Below, in pieces: positions 40,495-48,232 of a stretch of DNA of 64,000 nucleotides; within the stretch, counting starts at the first letter, position 1, and every line of letters starts with the position of its first letter. Origin of the DNA: Streptomyces sp. AC1-42W (GTDB lineage: Bacteria; Actinomycetota; Actinomycetes; Streptomycetales; Streptomycetaceae). The stretch is taken from assembly GCF_003248355.1 (NCBI RefSeq), contig NZ_QKWY01000001.1, forward strand, positions 640,001 through 704,000. The letters run 5' to 3'. A program made the position numbers and the translations under genes. The notes under the pieces were generated by a model. That model saw only the letters and a program-made list of their open reading frames with translations. It did not search any database and was not told the DNA's origin.

Positions 40495-40658
40495 AGAGCG
40501 TGTCGGCAGACCCCCGTCCGGATCAGGCCGAGGGGTCTGGTGCCGTCGAGTCCAAGGCGGAGGAGGGAGTCATGGCGGAGCCATGGCGACCGACGACAAC
40601 GCGGGAGGCGGCGGTGCCAGGCCCCTCGGGCCCGGGCGCGGGTCTGCCGACACGCTCT
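40495..40658 (+). ncRNA. candidate structured cis-regulatory leader of lysS
   Basis: Outer arms AGAGCGTGTCGGCAGACCC (40495-40513) and its exact 19-nt complement (40640-40658) pair over 126 nt. Nested inside, 40528-40545 pairs with 40612-40629 over 18 bp including three G-U pairs. The left arm segment CAGACCC can alternatively pair with GGGTCTG at 40532-40538. A GGAGGAGGGAG/ATG pair lies in the apical loop. The structure ends 12 nt before the lysS ribosome site region. No T-box or other known riboswitch core is recognised. A terminal-inverted-repeat element is the alternative. Confidence 0.5.
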
Positions 40659-40660
40659 GA
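40583..40660 (+). CDS. possible 25-aa leader peptide ORF before lysS
   Basis: ATG start, begins MATDDNAGGGGARPLGPGRG and ends SADTL at a TGA inside the end of the right inverted-repeat arm, 30 nt before the lysS start. A strong GGAGGAGGGAG lies 13 nt upstream, closer to an alternative ATG at 40572 in another frame that runs into lysS. It contains no lysine codons, so it is not a simple lysine attenuator. Translation would unwind the right arms of the leader structure. Confidence 0.25.
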   Translation: MATDDNAGGGGARPLGPGRGSADTL

Positions 40661-40690
40661 AGTCCTACCCGAGAGAAGGACGTGCCGACC

Positions 40691-42442
40691 GTGGCTCAGA
40701 GTCAGAGCAGCACCGAGACCGACTGGGTCTCCCGCTTCGCGGACGAGGTCATCGCCGAATCGGAGCGTCGTGCGCCTGGCAAACCGGTCGTCGTCGCCTC
40801 CGGGCTCTCCCCGTCCGGCCCGATCCACCTGGGCAACCTCCGCGAGGTCATGACCCCGCACCTGGTCGCCGACGAGATCCGCCGGCGCGGCCACACCGTG
40901 CGCCACCTCATCTCCTGGGACGACTACGACCGCTACCGCAAGGTGCCGGGCGGCGTCGCCGGGATCGACGAGTCGTGGGCCGAGCACATCGGCAAGCCGC
41001 TGACCTCGGTGCCCGCCCCGGCCGGGTCCGCGTACCCGAACTGGGCCGAGCACTTCAAGGCCGCCATGACGGAGTCCCTGGCCGCGCTGGGCGTCGACTA
41101 CGACCCGATCAGCCAGACGGAGCAGTACCTCGCGGGCACGTACCGCGAGCAGATCCTGCACGCCATGCGCCACCGCGCCGACATCGACGCCGTCCTCGAC
41201 CGCTACCGCACCAAGAAGGACCCGGCGGCCGGCGGCAAGGGCGGCAAGAAGCCGCAGCAGAAGAAGGTGGACGAGGCCGAGCTGGAGGCCGAGGCCGGCT
41301 CCGGCGCGGCGAGCGAGGACGACGGCAGCGGCGGCTCCGCCGGCTACTTCCCGTACAAGCCGTACTGCGGCAACTGCGAGAAGGACCTCACCACCGTCAC
41401 CTCGTACGACGACGACACCACCGAGCTGAACTACACCTGCACGGCCTGCGGCTTCGCCGAAACGGTCCGGCTGAACGAGTTCAACCGGGGCAAGCTGGTC
41501 TGGAAGGTCGACTGGCCCATGCGCTGGGCGTACGAGGGCGTGATCTTCGAGCCCAGCGGCGTCGACCACTCCTCGCCCGGCTCCTCCTTCGTCGTCGGCG
41601 GCCAGATCGTCCGCGAGATCTTCGGCGGCGTCCAGCCGATCGGCCCCATGTACGCCTTCGTGGGCATCTCCGGCATGGCCAAGATGTCCTCCAGCAAGGG
41701 CGGCGTGCCGACCCCGGCCGACGCGCTGAAGATCATGGAGGCCCCGCTGCTGCGCTGGCTGTACGCCCGCCGCAGGCCCAACCAGTCCTTCAAGATCGCG
41801 TTCGACCAGGAGATCCAGCGGCTCTACGACGAGTGGGACTCGCTGGAGCGCAAGGTCGCCGACGGCACCGTGCTCCCGGCCGACGCCGCCGCGCACTCCC
41901 GCGCGGTCCGCACGGCCGCCGGTGAGCTGCCGAGCACCCCGCGCCCGCTGCCGTACCGCACGCTGGCCTCCGTCGCCGACATCACCGCCGGCGCGGAGGA
42001 CCAGACGCTGCGCATCCTCAGCGAGCTGGACCCGGCCAACCCGCTCACCTCGCTGGACGAGGCCCGACCGCGCCTCGACCGCGCCGAGAACTGGATCACC
42101 ACCCAGGTCCCGGCCGAGGCCCGCACCATCGTCCGCGACGAGCCCGACAAGGAGCTGCTCGGCTCGCTCGACGACGAGGGCCGCGAGTCGATCCGGCTGC
42201 TCCTGGAGGGCCTGGACACGCACTGGTCTCTGGACGGCCTGACCACGCTGGTCTACGGCGTGCCGAAGGTCCTCGCGGGGCTGGAGCCCGACGCGAAGCC
42301 GACGCCCGAGCTGAAGACCGCCCAGCGGTCGTTCTTCGCGCTGCTGTACCGGCTGCTCGTCAGCCGTGACACGGGCCCGCGCCTGCCGACGCTGCTGCTG
42401 GCGGTCGGCGCGGACCGGGTGCGCAGGCTGCTGGGCGCCTAG
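40691..42442 (+). CDS. lysS: lysyl-tRNA synthetase, class I
   Basis: A 583-aa class I LysRS, the archaeal-type enzyme also found in Streptomyces. HIGH-type motif SGLSPSGPIHLGNL and KMSSSKG (in SGMAKMSSSKGG) are present. A zinc-binding-like insert CGNCEKDL ... CTACGF lies between them, with a Lys-rich linker before it. It charges tRNA(Lys). The GTG at 40691 is preferred because AGAAGGA is 10 nt upstream; the GTG at 40682 would leave one nucleotide. It ends at a strong terminator. The leader is highly structured. Confidence 0.95.
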   Translation: MAQSQSSTETDWVSRFADEVIAESERRAPGKPVVVASGLSPSGPIHLGNLREVMTPHLVADEIRRRGHTVRHLISWDDYDRYRKVPGGVAGIDESWAEHIGKPLTSVPAPAGSAYPNWAEHFKAAMTESLAALGVDYDPISQTEQYLAGTYREQILHAMRHRADIDAVLDRYRTKKDPAAGGKGGKKPQQKKVDEAELEAEAGSGAASEDDGSGGSAGYFPYKPYCGNCEKDLTTVTSYDDDTTELNYTCTACGFAETVRLNEFNRGKLVWKVDWPMRWAYEGVIFEPSGVDHSSPGSSFVVGGQIVREIFGGVQPIGPMYAFVGISGMAKMSSSKGGVPTPADALKIMEAPLLRWLYARRRPNQSFKIAFDQEIQRLYDEWDSLERKVADGTVLPADAAAHSRAVRTAAGELPSTPRPLPYRTLASVADITAGAEDQTLRILSELDPANPLTSLDEARPRLDRAENWITTQVPAEARTIVRDEPDKELLGSLDDEGRESIRLLLEGLDTHWSLDGLTTLVYGVPKVLAGLEPDAKPTPELKTAQRSFFALLYRLLVSRDTGPRLPTLLLAVGADRVRRLLGA

Positions 42443-42500
42443 CCGGATACGCCGACGGGGCCGCCTCCCACGCGGGGGGCGGCCCCATCGGCGTATCCGG
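42443..42500. terminator. bidirectional terminator between lysS and the DUF2637 gene
   Basis: 23-bp stem (42443-42465 against 42478-42500) with one mismatch and a 12-nt loop, between convergent genes whose stops flank it directly. Confidence 0.92.
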
Positions 42501-42503
42501 GGC

Positions 42504-43832
42504 CTACGCGATGTGGTCGGCCTCCAGCTCCGCGTGGAAGCGCCGCTTGAACTCCGGCATCAGCTGCCGGATCAGGGCCTCGCCGCGCGGGTGGCGGACG
42601 TTGTGCCCGTCCGACAGGTGTATGTCCAGCACCGCGACGCTCGGGTAGTCGTTGTTCTCCGCGACGTACGCCGAGAACACCTCGTACGCGATCTGGCCGA
42701 ACTCCTCGTCCTCCGGCGTCCACTCCCGCACGGGCGCGGGGGCGGGTACGGGCGTGGGGGCGGGGCCCTGGGCGTACGGGCCGTCCGGGGGGACGCTGCC
42801 GACCGTGCCCACGTTGCCCAGGGGCCGGGTGCGGCCGCCCGCGCCCGAGGGGACCTGGTGCGGCGTCGGGACCTCGACCTCGTAGTCCGGGTCGTACGCG
42901 CCCTCGTAGACCTTGGCCGTCGCCTGCTGCGGGAACCACGGGTTGTCGTCCTCGGCGGGCTGCCCGGCGTCGGGCCCGGCGTCCTGCTGGGGCCCCTGCG
43001 GCTCCTCCGGTACGGGGACGGCCTCCGGGGCCGGGGCCTGTGGCAGCTCCGGGTGCGGCTGGGCGCTCTCCACGGCGGGCGCGGCCGGGGCGGCCTGCGG
43101 CGCGGCCACCGGTTCCGGGGCGGGGGCCGGGGGCAGGAGGGCCGGTTCGATGCCGGCGGCGGCGAGCCCGGCCGGGCCGGTCTCGGCGAGCGGTACGCCG
43201 TACTTCGCGAGGCGCAGCGGCATCAGGGACTCCACGGGCGCCTTGCGGCGCCAGGAGCGGCCGTAGCGGGCCTGGAGGCGGGCCTGGTAGATCAGCCGGT
43301 CCTGCTCCAGCTTGATGACCTGCTCGTAGCTGCGCAGCTCCCACAGCTTCATCCGGCGCCAGAGCCGGAAGGTGGGGATCGGGGAGAGCAGCCAGCGGGT
43401 GAGGCGGACGCCCTCCATGTGCTTGTCGGCGGTGATGTCCGCGATCCGGCCCACGGCGTGGCGGGCGGCCTCGACGGCGACGACGAAGAGGACGGGGATG
43501 ACCGCGTGCATGCCGACGCCGAGCGGGTCGGGCCAGGCGGCGGCGCCGTTGAACGCGATGGTCGCGGCCGTCAGCAGCCAGGCGGTCTGGCGCAGCAGCG
43601 GGAACGGGATGCGCAGCCAGGTCAGCAGCAGGTCCAGGGCCAGCAGGACGCAGATGCCCGCGTCGATGCCGATCGGGAAGACCAGCGAGAAGTCACCGAA
43701 CCCCTTGCTCAGGGCCAGCTCGCGCACCGCCGCGTACGAACCGGCGAAGCCGATCGCGGCGATCAGCACCGCGCCGGCCACGACCAGCCCGATGAGCACC
43801 CGATGCGTGCGCGTCAGCTGCATCGCAGCCAC
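42504..43832 (-). CDS. DUF2637 membrane protein (Spd/Tra-like)
   Basis: A 442-aa protein with four membrane helices in the first ~130 residues (VLIGLVVAGAVLIAAIGFAG, FPIGIDAGICVLLALDLLL, TAWLLTAATIAFNGAAAW, AVIPVLFVVAVEAARHAV), then a cytosolic Pro/Ala-rich region and a conserved C-terminus with HLSDGHNVRHPRGEALIRQL. DUF2637 proteins occur both on actinomycete chromosomes and in plasmid spread loci; the chromosomal copies have unknown roles. GTG start with GGAGGGG upstream; an ATG three codons later is possible. Confidence 0.85.
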   Translation of the reverse strand: MAAMQLTRTHRVLIGLVVAGAVLIAAIGFAGSYAAVRELALSKGFGDFSLVFPIGIDAGICVLLALDLLLTWLRIPFPLLRQTAWLLTAATIAFNGAAAWPDPLGVGMHAVIPVLFVVAVEAARHAVGRIADITADKHMEGVRLTRWLLSPIPTFRLWRRMKLWELRSYEQVIKLEQDRLIYQARLQARYGRSWRRKAPVESLMPLRLAKYGVPLAETGPAGLAAAGIEPALLPPAPAPEPVAAPQAAPAAPAVESAQPHPELPQAPAPEAVPVPEEPQGPQQDAGPDAGQPAEDDNPWFPQQATAKVYEGAYDPDYEVEVPTPHQVPSGAGGRTRPLGNVGTVGSVPPDGPYAQGPAPTPVPAPAPVREWTPEDEEFGQIAYEVFSAYVAENNDYPSVAVLDIHLSDGHNVRHPRGEALIRQLMPEFKRRFHAELEADHIA

Positions 43833-43953
43833 CCCCCATCCCCTCCCTGTTCCCTGGTCCTCGGCGCCGGGGCGTCGTTCTGACGTCTCGTCCGAGCCGC
43901 CGTGGCTTGATTCCGGCGGGCACAGCCTGGCACATGTGTGCGAGGAGTGTCGC

Positions 43954-43965
43954 GGGGGGGGGGGG
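43954..43965 (+). repeat. run of twelve G residues
   Basis: Homopolymer between the DUF2637 start and the stop of the DUF3558 gene. Such long G-runs are rare and slippage-prone; its length may be wrong in the assembly. Confidence 0.85.
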
Positions 43966-43990
43966 GGAGGAGCTGGGGGTTCCTCCGGCG

Positions 43991-44830
43991 TCAGTCCGAG
44001 GACTTCTTCCCCGCCGACGAACCGGACTTTGCCGAGGGCTTCTTGGAGGAGCTGTCGGACGCCTTGTCGGTGTCCCCGTCCTTCGCCTTCTCCGTTGCCT
44101 TCGGGCTCGCGGCGGCGCTCTCGTTGGCCTCGGCCACGGCGGCGACCGCGTCCTCGGCCGCCATGGTGGCGCCCTTGAGGATGGTCTCGGCGGAGGGCGT
44201 CTTGGAGCCCGCGTAACCGGCGCCGTTGTAGTTGACGACCACGACGACGTTCTCCGTGCGGACGACGATCGTCGTGAACCGGAACGTCTCGCCGGTCTTG
44301 TTCTGCTCGTACGTGACCTTGGTGGCCTCGTCGCCGATGCCGGTGACGGCGGCGGACGCGACGTTCTTCGCGTCGTCGGTGGCCTCGGCCTTCTTGACCT
44401 GCTTGGCGAGCTCCTCGCCGGCGCGGGTGGCCCCGCTGCCCAGGGTCTGGTCGGAGGCGAAGCGGGTGAAGCCGACGTCCAGCCAGCGGTACTGGGAGCC
44501 CTTGACGCCCTTGTCGGCCAGCCCGTTCCAGGAGCAGCCGCCCCGGAGCGAGGCGTCGCCGGACTTGCTGCGGGTGCCGTTCTTCTTCTTGGCGGAGGGG
44601 ACCAGGGACTTGACGGTCTTCCCCTCGACCGACGTGCAGGGGTCGGGCAGCACGGCGAACTTCGCGGGCTCCACGGCCGGTTCCGTCTTCGTCGCCTCGG
44701 GCGAGGCGGAGGCGGTGCTGTCCGCGTCCTTGTCCCCGCCGGAGTCCGACGAACAGCCGGCGACGACGAGCATCACCGGTACGGCGGCGCAGGCGAGTAT
44801 GCGGGTGAGTCGCGAAGCTGATCGGTGCAT
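43991..44830 (-). CDS. DUF3558 lipoprotein
   Basis: A 279-aa exported lipoprotein. Signal peptide HRSASRLTRILACAAVPVML, lipobox VAGC (Cys ~26). The DUF3558 domain starts AVLPDPCTSVEGKTVKSLVP, with a second conserved cysteine in RGGCSW. A charged Lys/Ser/Asp tail closes the protein. The ATG at 44830 has GAAGGA 3-8 nt upstream. It is the second of two tandem DUF3558 lipoproteins. Function unknown; probably cell-envelope located. Confidence 0.9.
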   Translation of the reverse strand: MHRSASRLTRILACAAVPVMLVVAGCSSDSGGDKDADSTASASPEATKTEPAVEPAKFAVLPDPCTSVEGKTVKSLVPSAKKKNGTRSKSGDASLRGGCSWNGLADKGVKGSQYRWLDVGFTRFASDQTLGSGATRAGEELAKQVKKAEATDDAKNVASAAVTGIGDEATKVTYEQNKTGETFRFTTIVVRTENVVVVVNYNGAGYAGSKTPSAETILKGATMAAEDAVAAVAEANESAAASPKATEKAKDGDTDKASDSSSKKPSAKSGSSAGKKSSD

Positions 44831-44961
44831 GGTTCCTTCACTCGGATGGCGCGGTGGTCGGTTCCGGAGGGCCACGGTACGTCGGACGGCGGACGGATGC
44901 CGCCTTCGCCGGCCGGGCCGCGGGGTGGTCCGGCGCGGGCCGGGGCGGGCCCCGGGCGGTC

Positions 44962-45798
44962 TCATTCGTCGAACGAATCGACCAGCTGCCGGGCCAGTGC
45001 CTGCGCCTTCTCCTGCAGTTCCGCGCTGTCGGGCACCTCGGTGGGGAGGGCGGGCTGGGCGGTGTACTCGACGGTCACGATGACGTTGGATGTGCGGAAC
45101 ACCACGCTGACGGTGCGGTAGCGGGCCGTCGATCCGGACCGGGTCAGGACGTCGTCGAGGAACGCGCTGTCGCCGAGGCCGTCGAGGAGCCGGGGCTGGA
45201 GGCTGTCGGCGGGGCCGTCGGACGCGGGCCCGCCGGGGGTGCCGGTGCCGTCGGAGCCGTCCGTGGGGTCGTCGTCGGGCGTGCCGGTGTCCGTGTCGCC
45301 GGGGTCGGCGGTGTCCGAGCCGGAGGGGGAGGCGTCGGGGGACTCGTCCGGCAGCGTGGGGGCGGGGAGGTCGGCGGCGCCCTCCTTCTTCGCGTACACC
45401 TCGCGGGCGCGGTCGTCGTCGCTCACGGAGGTGTCGTAGGAGACGACGCGCTCGAAGTCGAGGTGGATACCGCGGGTGCCCTGCGGGGCGTCGGACTTCC
45501 AGCGGCAGCCGATGCGCCGGTCGGTGTCGTACGTGACCGTGGCGGCGCCCTCGAAAGCCTTGTCCTGCTGGGCCTCGGGCAGGTCGGCGGTGCCCGGCAG
45601 CAGATCCTTGAGGGTGGCGCGGGGGATCGCGCGGCAGGCGTCGGGGAGCGTGCGGTACTTGCCCGGGGGCGCGGGGGACTCGCTCCCGATGCCGGGCTTG
45701 TCGTCGGCGCCGGGGTCATCGGCTCCGCCGCCGCCCGTGCAGCCGGCGGCGAGCGCGGCGATGAGCACGGCGCCGGTCGCGTACGCCATTCGTCGCAC
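44962..45798 (-). CDS. DUF3558 lipoprotein (paralogue of the downstream gene)
   Basis: A 278-aa exported lipoprotein. Signal peptide with RRMAYATGAVLIAALAAGC (lipobox LAAGC). The DUF3558 domain has RTLPDACRAIPRATLKDLLP and GCRWKS; a Ser/Asp/Thr/Pro-rich insert lies in the middle. The GTG at 45798 is preferred: GGGAG is 9 nt upstream and it gives a charged N-terminus, while the ATG at 45789 has no ribosome site. It precedes the other DUF3558 gene by 131 nt, suggesting duplication. Confidence 0.88.
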   Translation of the reverse strand: MRRMAYATGAVLIAALAAGCTGGGGADDPGADDKPGIGSESPAPPGKYRTLPDACRAIPRATLKDLLPGTADLPEAQQDKAFEGAATVTYDTDRRIGCRWKSDAPQGTRGIHLDFERVVSYDTSVSDDDRAREVYAKKEGAADLPAPTLPDESPDASPSGSDTADPGDTDTGTPDDDPTDGSDGTGTPGGPASDGPADSLQPRLLDGLGDSAFLDDVLTRSGSTARYRTVSVVFRTSNVIVTVEYTAQPALPTEVPDSAELQEKAQALARQLVDSFDE

Positions 45799-45959
45799 GG
45801 TCCTGGGCTCCCTTCGTGCGAAAAACGGTTGCCGCCCGAGGGCGGCCGGTGGAGACAATGTGTATCGCACGCGCTGCTGTGAACGCCGGTCGGGCGATGT
45901 TTTTGCCGACCTTGGCGCCGGTTTTGCGCTTTGAGACTTTCCGGGGGAATCGAGGGGTT

Positions 45960-47153
45960 ATGTCGTACGTAGAGGTGCCGGGGGCGCGGGTGCCCATCCG
46001 GATGTGGACGGACCCGGCGTCGGTCGAGGACGTGGCGATGCAGCAGCTGCGCAACGTCGCCACGCTGCCCTGGATCAAGGGCCTGGCCGTCATGCCCGAC
46101 GTCCACTTCGGCAAGGGCGCCACGGTCGGCTCGGTGATCGCGATGCACGGGGCGGTCTGCCCGGCCGCGGTCGGCGTGGACATCGGCTGCGGCATGTCCG
46201 CCGTGAAGACGTCGCTCACCGCCAACGACCTGCCCGGCGACCTGTCCCGCCTCCGCTCGAAGATCGAGCAGGCCATTCCGGTGGGCCGTGGGATGCACCA
46301 GGACCCGGTGGACCCGTCCGAGGTGTACGGCCTCGCGGCAGGGGGCTGGGACGACTTCTGGCAGCGGTTCGACGGAGTGGCCGAAGCGGTCAAGTTCCGT
46401 CAGGAACGGGCCACGAAGCAGATGGGAACGCTCGGCGGGGGCAATCACCACATCGAGGTCTCACTGGACGAGGCCGGCGCCGTGTGGCTCACGCTGCACT
46501 CCGGCTCGCGGGCCATCGGCAAGGAGCTGGCCGACTTCCACATCGGCCGGGCGCAGGGCCTGGCGCACAACCAGGGCTTGGTCGACCGCGACCTCGCGGT
46601 GTTCCTCGCGGACACCGAGCCGATGCGCGAGTACCGCAACGACCTGTTCTGGGCGCAGGAGTACGCGAAGTACAACCGCGCGGTCATGATGGAACTCCTG
46701 AAGAACGTGATCCGCAAGGAGTTCAAGAAGGCGAAGGTGACCTTCGGCCAGGAGGTCAGCTGCCACCACAACTACGTTGCGGAAGAGCGCTACGAGGGCA
46801 TGGACCTGCTGGTGACCCGCAAGGGCGCCATCCGGGCCGGCCGGGGGGAACTGGGGATCATCCCGGGTTCCATGGGCACGGCCACGTACATCGTCAAGGG
46901 CCTCGGCAACGAGAAGGCGTTCAACTCGGCCTCGCACGGCGCCGGCCGCCGGATGAGCCGGAACGCGGCCAAGCGGCGGTTCTCGGCGCGTGACCTAGCG
47001 GCGCAGACGCAGGGCGTGGAGTGCCGCAAGGACTCCGGGGTCGTGGACGAGATCCCCGCCGCCTACAAGCCGATCGAGAAGGTCATGGAACAGCAGAGGG
47101 ACTTGGTGGAGGTCGTCGCCAAGGTGAAGCAGATCATCTGCGTGAAGGGCTGA
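45960..47153 (+). CDS. rtcB: RtcB, RNA 3'-phosphate ligase
   Basis: A 397-aa RNA ligase joining 2',3'-cyclic-phosphate or 3'-phosphate ends to 5'-OH using GTP and Mn2+. Metal and GMP motifs: VGVDIGCGM, GGGNHHIEV, TLHSGSRAIGK, the guanylylation-site region NSASHGAGRRMSR, and C-terminal VKQIICVKG. No intein is present. GAGGGG lies before the ATG at 45960; upstream in-frame codons are not needed. Neither RtcA nor the sigma-54 activator RtcR is adjacent. A LAGLIDADG endonuclease gene lies convergently downstream. Confidence 0.94.
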   Translation: MSYVEVPGARVPIRMWTDPASVEDVAMQQLRNVATLPWIKGLAVMPDVHFGKGATVGSVIAMHGAVCPAAVGVDIGCGMSAVKTSLTANDLPGDLSRLRSKIEQAIPVGRGMHQDPVDPSEVYGLAAGGWDDFWQRFDGVAEAVKFRQERATKQMGTLGGGNHHIEVSLDEAGAVWLTLHSGSRAIGKELADFHIGRAQGLAHNQGLVDRDLAVFLADTEPMREYRNDLFWAQEYAKYNRAVMMELLKNVIRKEFKKAKVTFGQEVSCHHNYVAEERYEGMDLLVTRKGAIRAGRGELGIIPGSMGTATYIVKGLGNEKAFNSASHGAGRRMSRNAAKRRFSARDLAAQTQGVECRKDSGVVDEIPAAYKPIEKVMEQQRDLVEVVAKVKQIICVKG

Positions 47154-47154
47154 G

Positions 47155-47188
47155 GGCGGGCGGTGCGCGTTCGGATGCACCGCCCGCC
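47155..47188. terminator. terminator between rtcB and the endonuclease gene
   Basis: Perfect 12-bp stem GGCGGGCGGTGC and its complement, 10-nt loop, between convergent stop codons. Confidence 0.8.
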
Positions 47189-47193
47189 TTCGC

Positions 47194-48072
47194 TCAGGGC
47201 GTGGTCGCTTCAGGGGCGCTCGATGCCGGGATCTGCCCCGATCTCAGCCGCCACAGACGGACCGAGCAACTGGCCGTTGTGCGGTCGAGTTCCACTGCCG
47301 CGTCGCCCAGGCGGAGCAGGAGTTCGTCCTCCCAGGGTTTCCAGCGCCGGTTCTTCGCCCGTGGTGTGAGCCCCGGCGGGCGTTGCCAGGCCGAAAGAGA
47401 CGCGGCCGACGCCTGTTTGCGGGGCAGCGCCAGGCACCCCGGATAGTAGAAGTGCTCGGCCAGTGCTACCGCGGCCTCCATCGTGTACAGGATGTTGTAG
47501 ACGCCATCACGGCTGTTTCGTGCGATCGAGCGCCGGGTGCCGGTGACTTTCTTCGCGTAGAAGCAGAGGTACGCGCCCACGGCCGTGCTGGCCGTGGTGA
47601 GTGACAGGAACGGGAAGCCCTGGCCGGTGTAGCCCAGCGAACCGTCAGCGTCGATCACACCCCGTAGGTAGTCACGCGAGGAGAAGTCGACGCGAGGCGG
47701 CTTGATGCGCCGCGACTTGCGGCCGTACGGGAGGCCCAGTTCATTGATCACGGTCCGGGCTTCGAGGGAGCAGAGGGACCAGGTCGCCGAGTGGTGGCGA
47801 TCGGAGAAGTTGGTGGCCCGGACGCGTTCGCTGATGCTGGAGTTGTAGGGGGTCAGTCGCTGGAACTCGCTGAGGATCGCGATGTCACGCGCGTTGAGTT
47901 CGACGGTGAGGCGGCCTTTTCTGCCCGGTCCGGCGGCCAGGTGACCATCGGCCTGGATGAAGCCGAACATGTAGCTGTATTCGGGATCGGTGAGATCCAT
48001 GAACCGGCCGGTGCGGGGCGCGAGGAGATCGCTGCCGAAAAGTGTGGGGGCGTTAGGGTCGTGCTCGGCCAC
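47194..48072 (-). CDS. LAGLIDADG homing endonuclease-like protein with Myb-like C-terminus
   Basis: A 292-aa protein with two LAGLIDADG-type helices, YMFGFIQADGHL (residues ~35-46) and YLRGVIDADGSLG (~135-147), each keeping the acidic metal residue. Thus it is a monomeric two-motif nuclease. The C-terminal ~60 residues (RRWKPWEDELLLRLGD ... RTTASCSVRLWRL) look like a SANT/Myb helix bundle that may aid DNA recognition. It is free-standing, not in an intron or intein. The GTG at 48072 is chosen for AGGAAGTGGAG upstream; the GTG at 48084 abuts the ribosome site. Function could also be a domesticated regulator. Confidence 0.82.
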   Translation of the reverse strand: MAEHDPNAPTLFGSDLLAPRTGRFMDLTDPEYSYMFGFIQADGHLAAGPGRKGRLTVELNARDIAILSEFQRLTPYNSSISERVRATNFSDRHHSATWSLCSLEARTVINELGLPYGRKSRRIKPPRVDFSSRDYLRGVIDADGSLGYTGQGFPFLSLTTASTAVGAYLCFYAKKVTGTRRSIARNSRDGVYNILYTMEAAVALAEHFYYPGCLALPRKQASAASLSAWQRPPGLTPRAKNRRWKPWEDELLLRLGDAAVELDRTTASCSVRLWRLRSGQIPASSAPEATTP

Positions 48073-48098
48073 GGGAAGCTCCACTTCCTTGGTGGTCA

Positions 48099-48133
48099 GG
48101 CTCTCGGCCGGGCTGCAATCCGGGCCGAGAGCC
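48099..48133. terminator. stem-loop after the SDR gene
   Basis: Perfect 11-bp stem GGCTCTCGGCC and its complement with a 13-nt loop, between the SDR stop and the endonuclease start on the minus strand. Confidence 0.65.
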
Positions 48134-48232
48134 GTTCTGTATGAAGTTGTGACCGACCGTATTCCGGTGCTCCGCGCACTTTCCGCGGATCGCGCTGCTG
48201 TTCCCTCGGATGGGTGAGGGCCCTCGGGGAGG

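Larger units (their letters stand above)
40369..40690. other. argS-lysS intergenic region with structured lysS leader
   Basis: 322 nt. A weak promoter pair TTCGCG (40450-40455), 17 nt, GAGAAT (40473-40478) would start lysS transcription near 40485, just before the left arm of the large inverted repeat at 40495-40658. The lysS Shine-Dalgarno sequence AGAAGGA is at 40674-40680. No other gene was seen apart from short leader ORFs. Confidence 0.5.

Noticed and set aside
40495..40680. T-box riboswitch before lysS
   Set aside because: No recognisable T-box sequence or specifier loop; the structure is a long nested inverted repeat instead.
37603..41925. 1440-aa plus-strand open frame across argS and lysS
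   Set aside because: Antisense or out-of-frame shadow of GC-rich genes; low-complexity Arg/Gly/Val composition.
45960..47153. Intein in rtcB, suggested by the adjacent LAGLIDADG gene
   Set aside because: RtcB is 397 aa, continuous and lacks splicing motifs.
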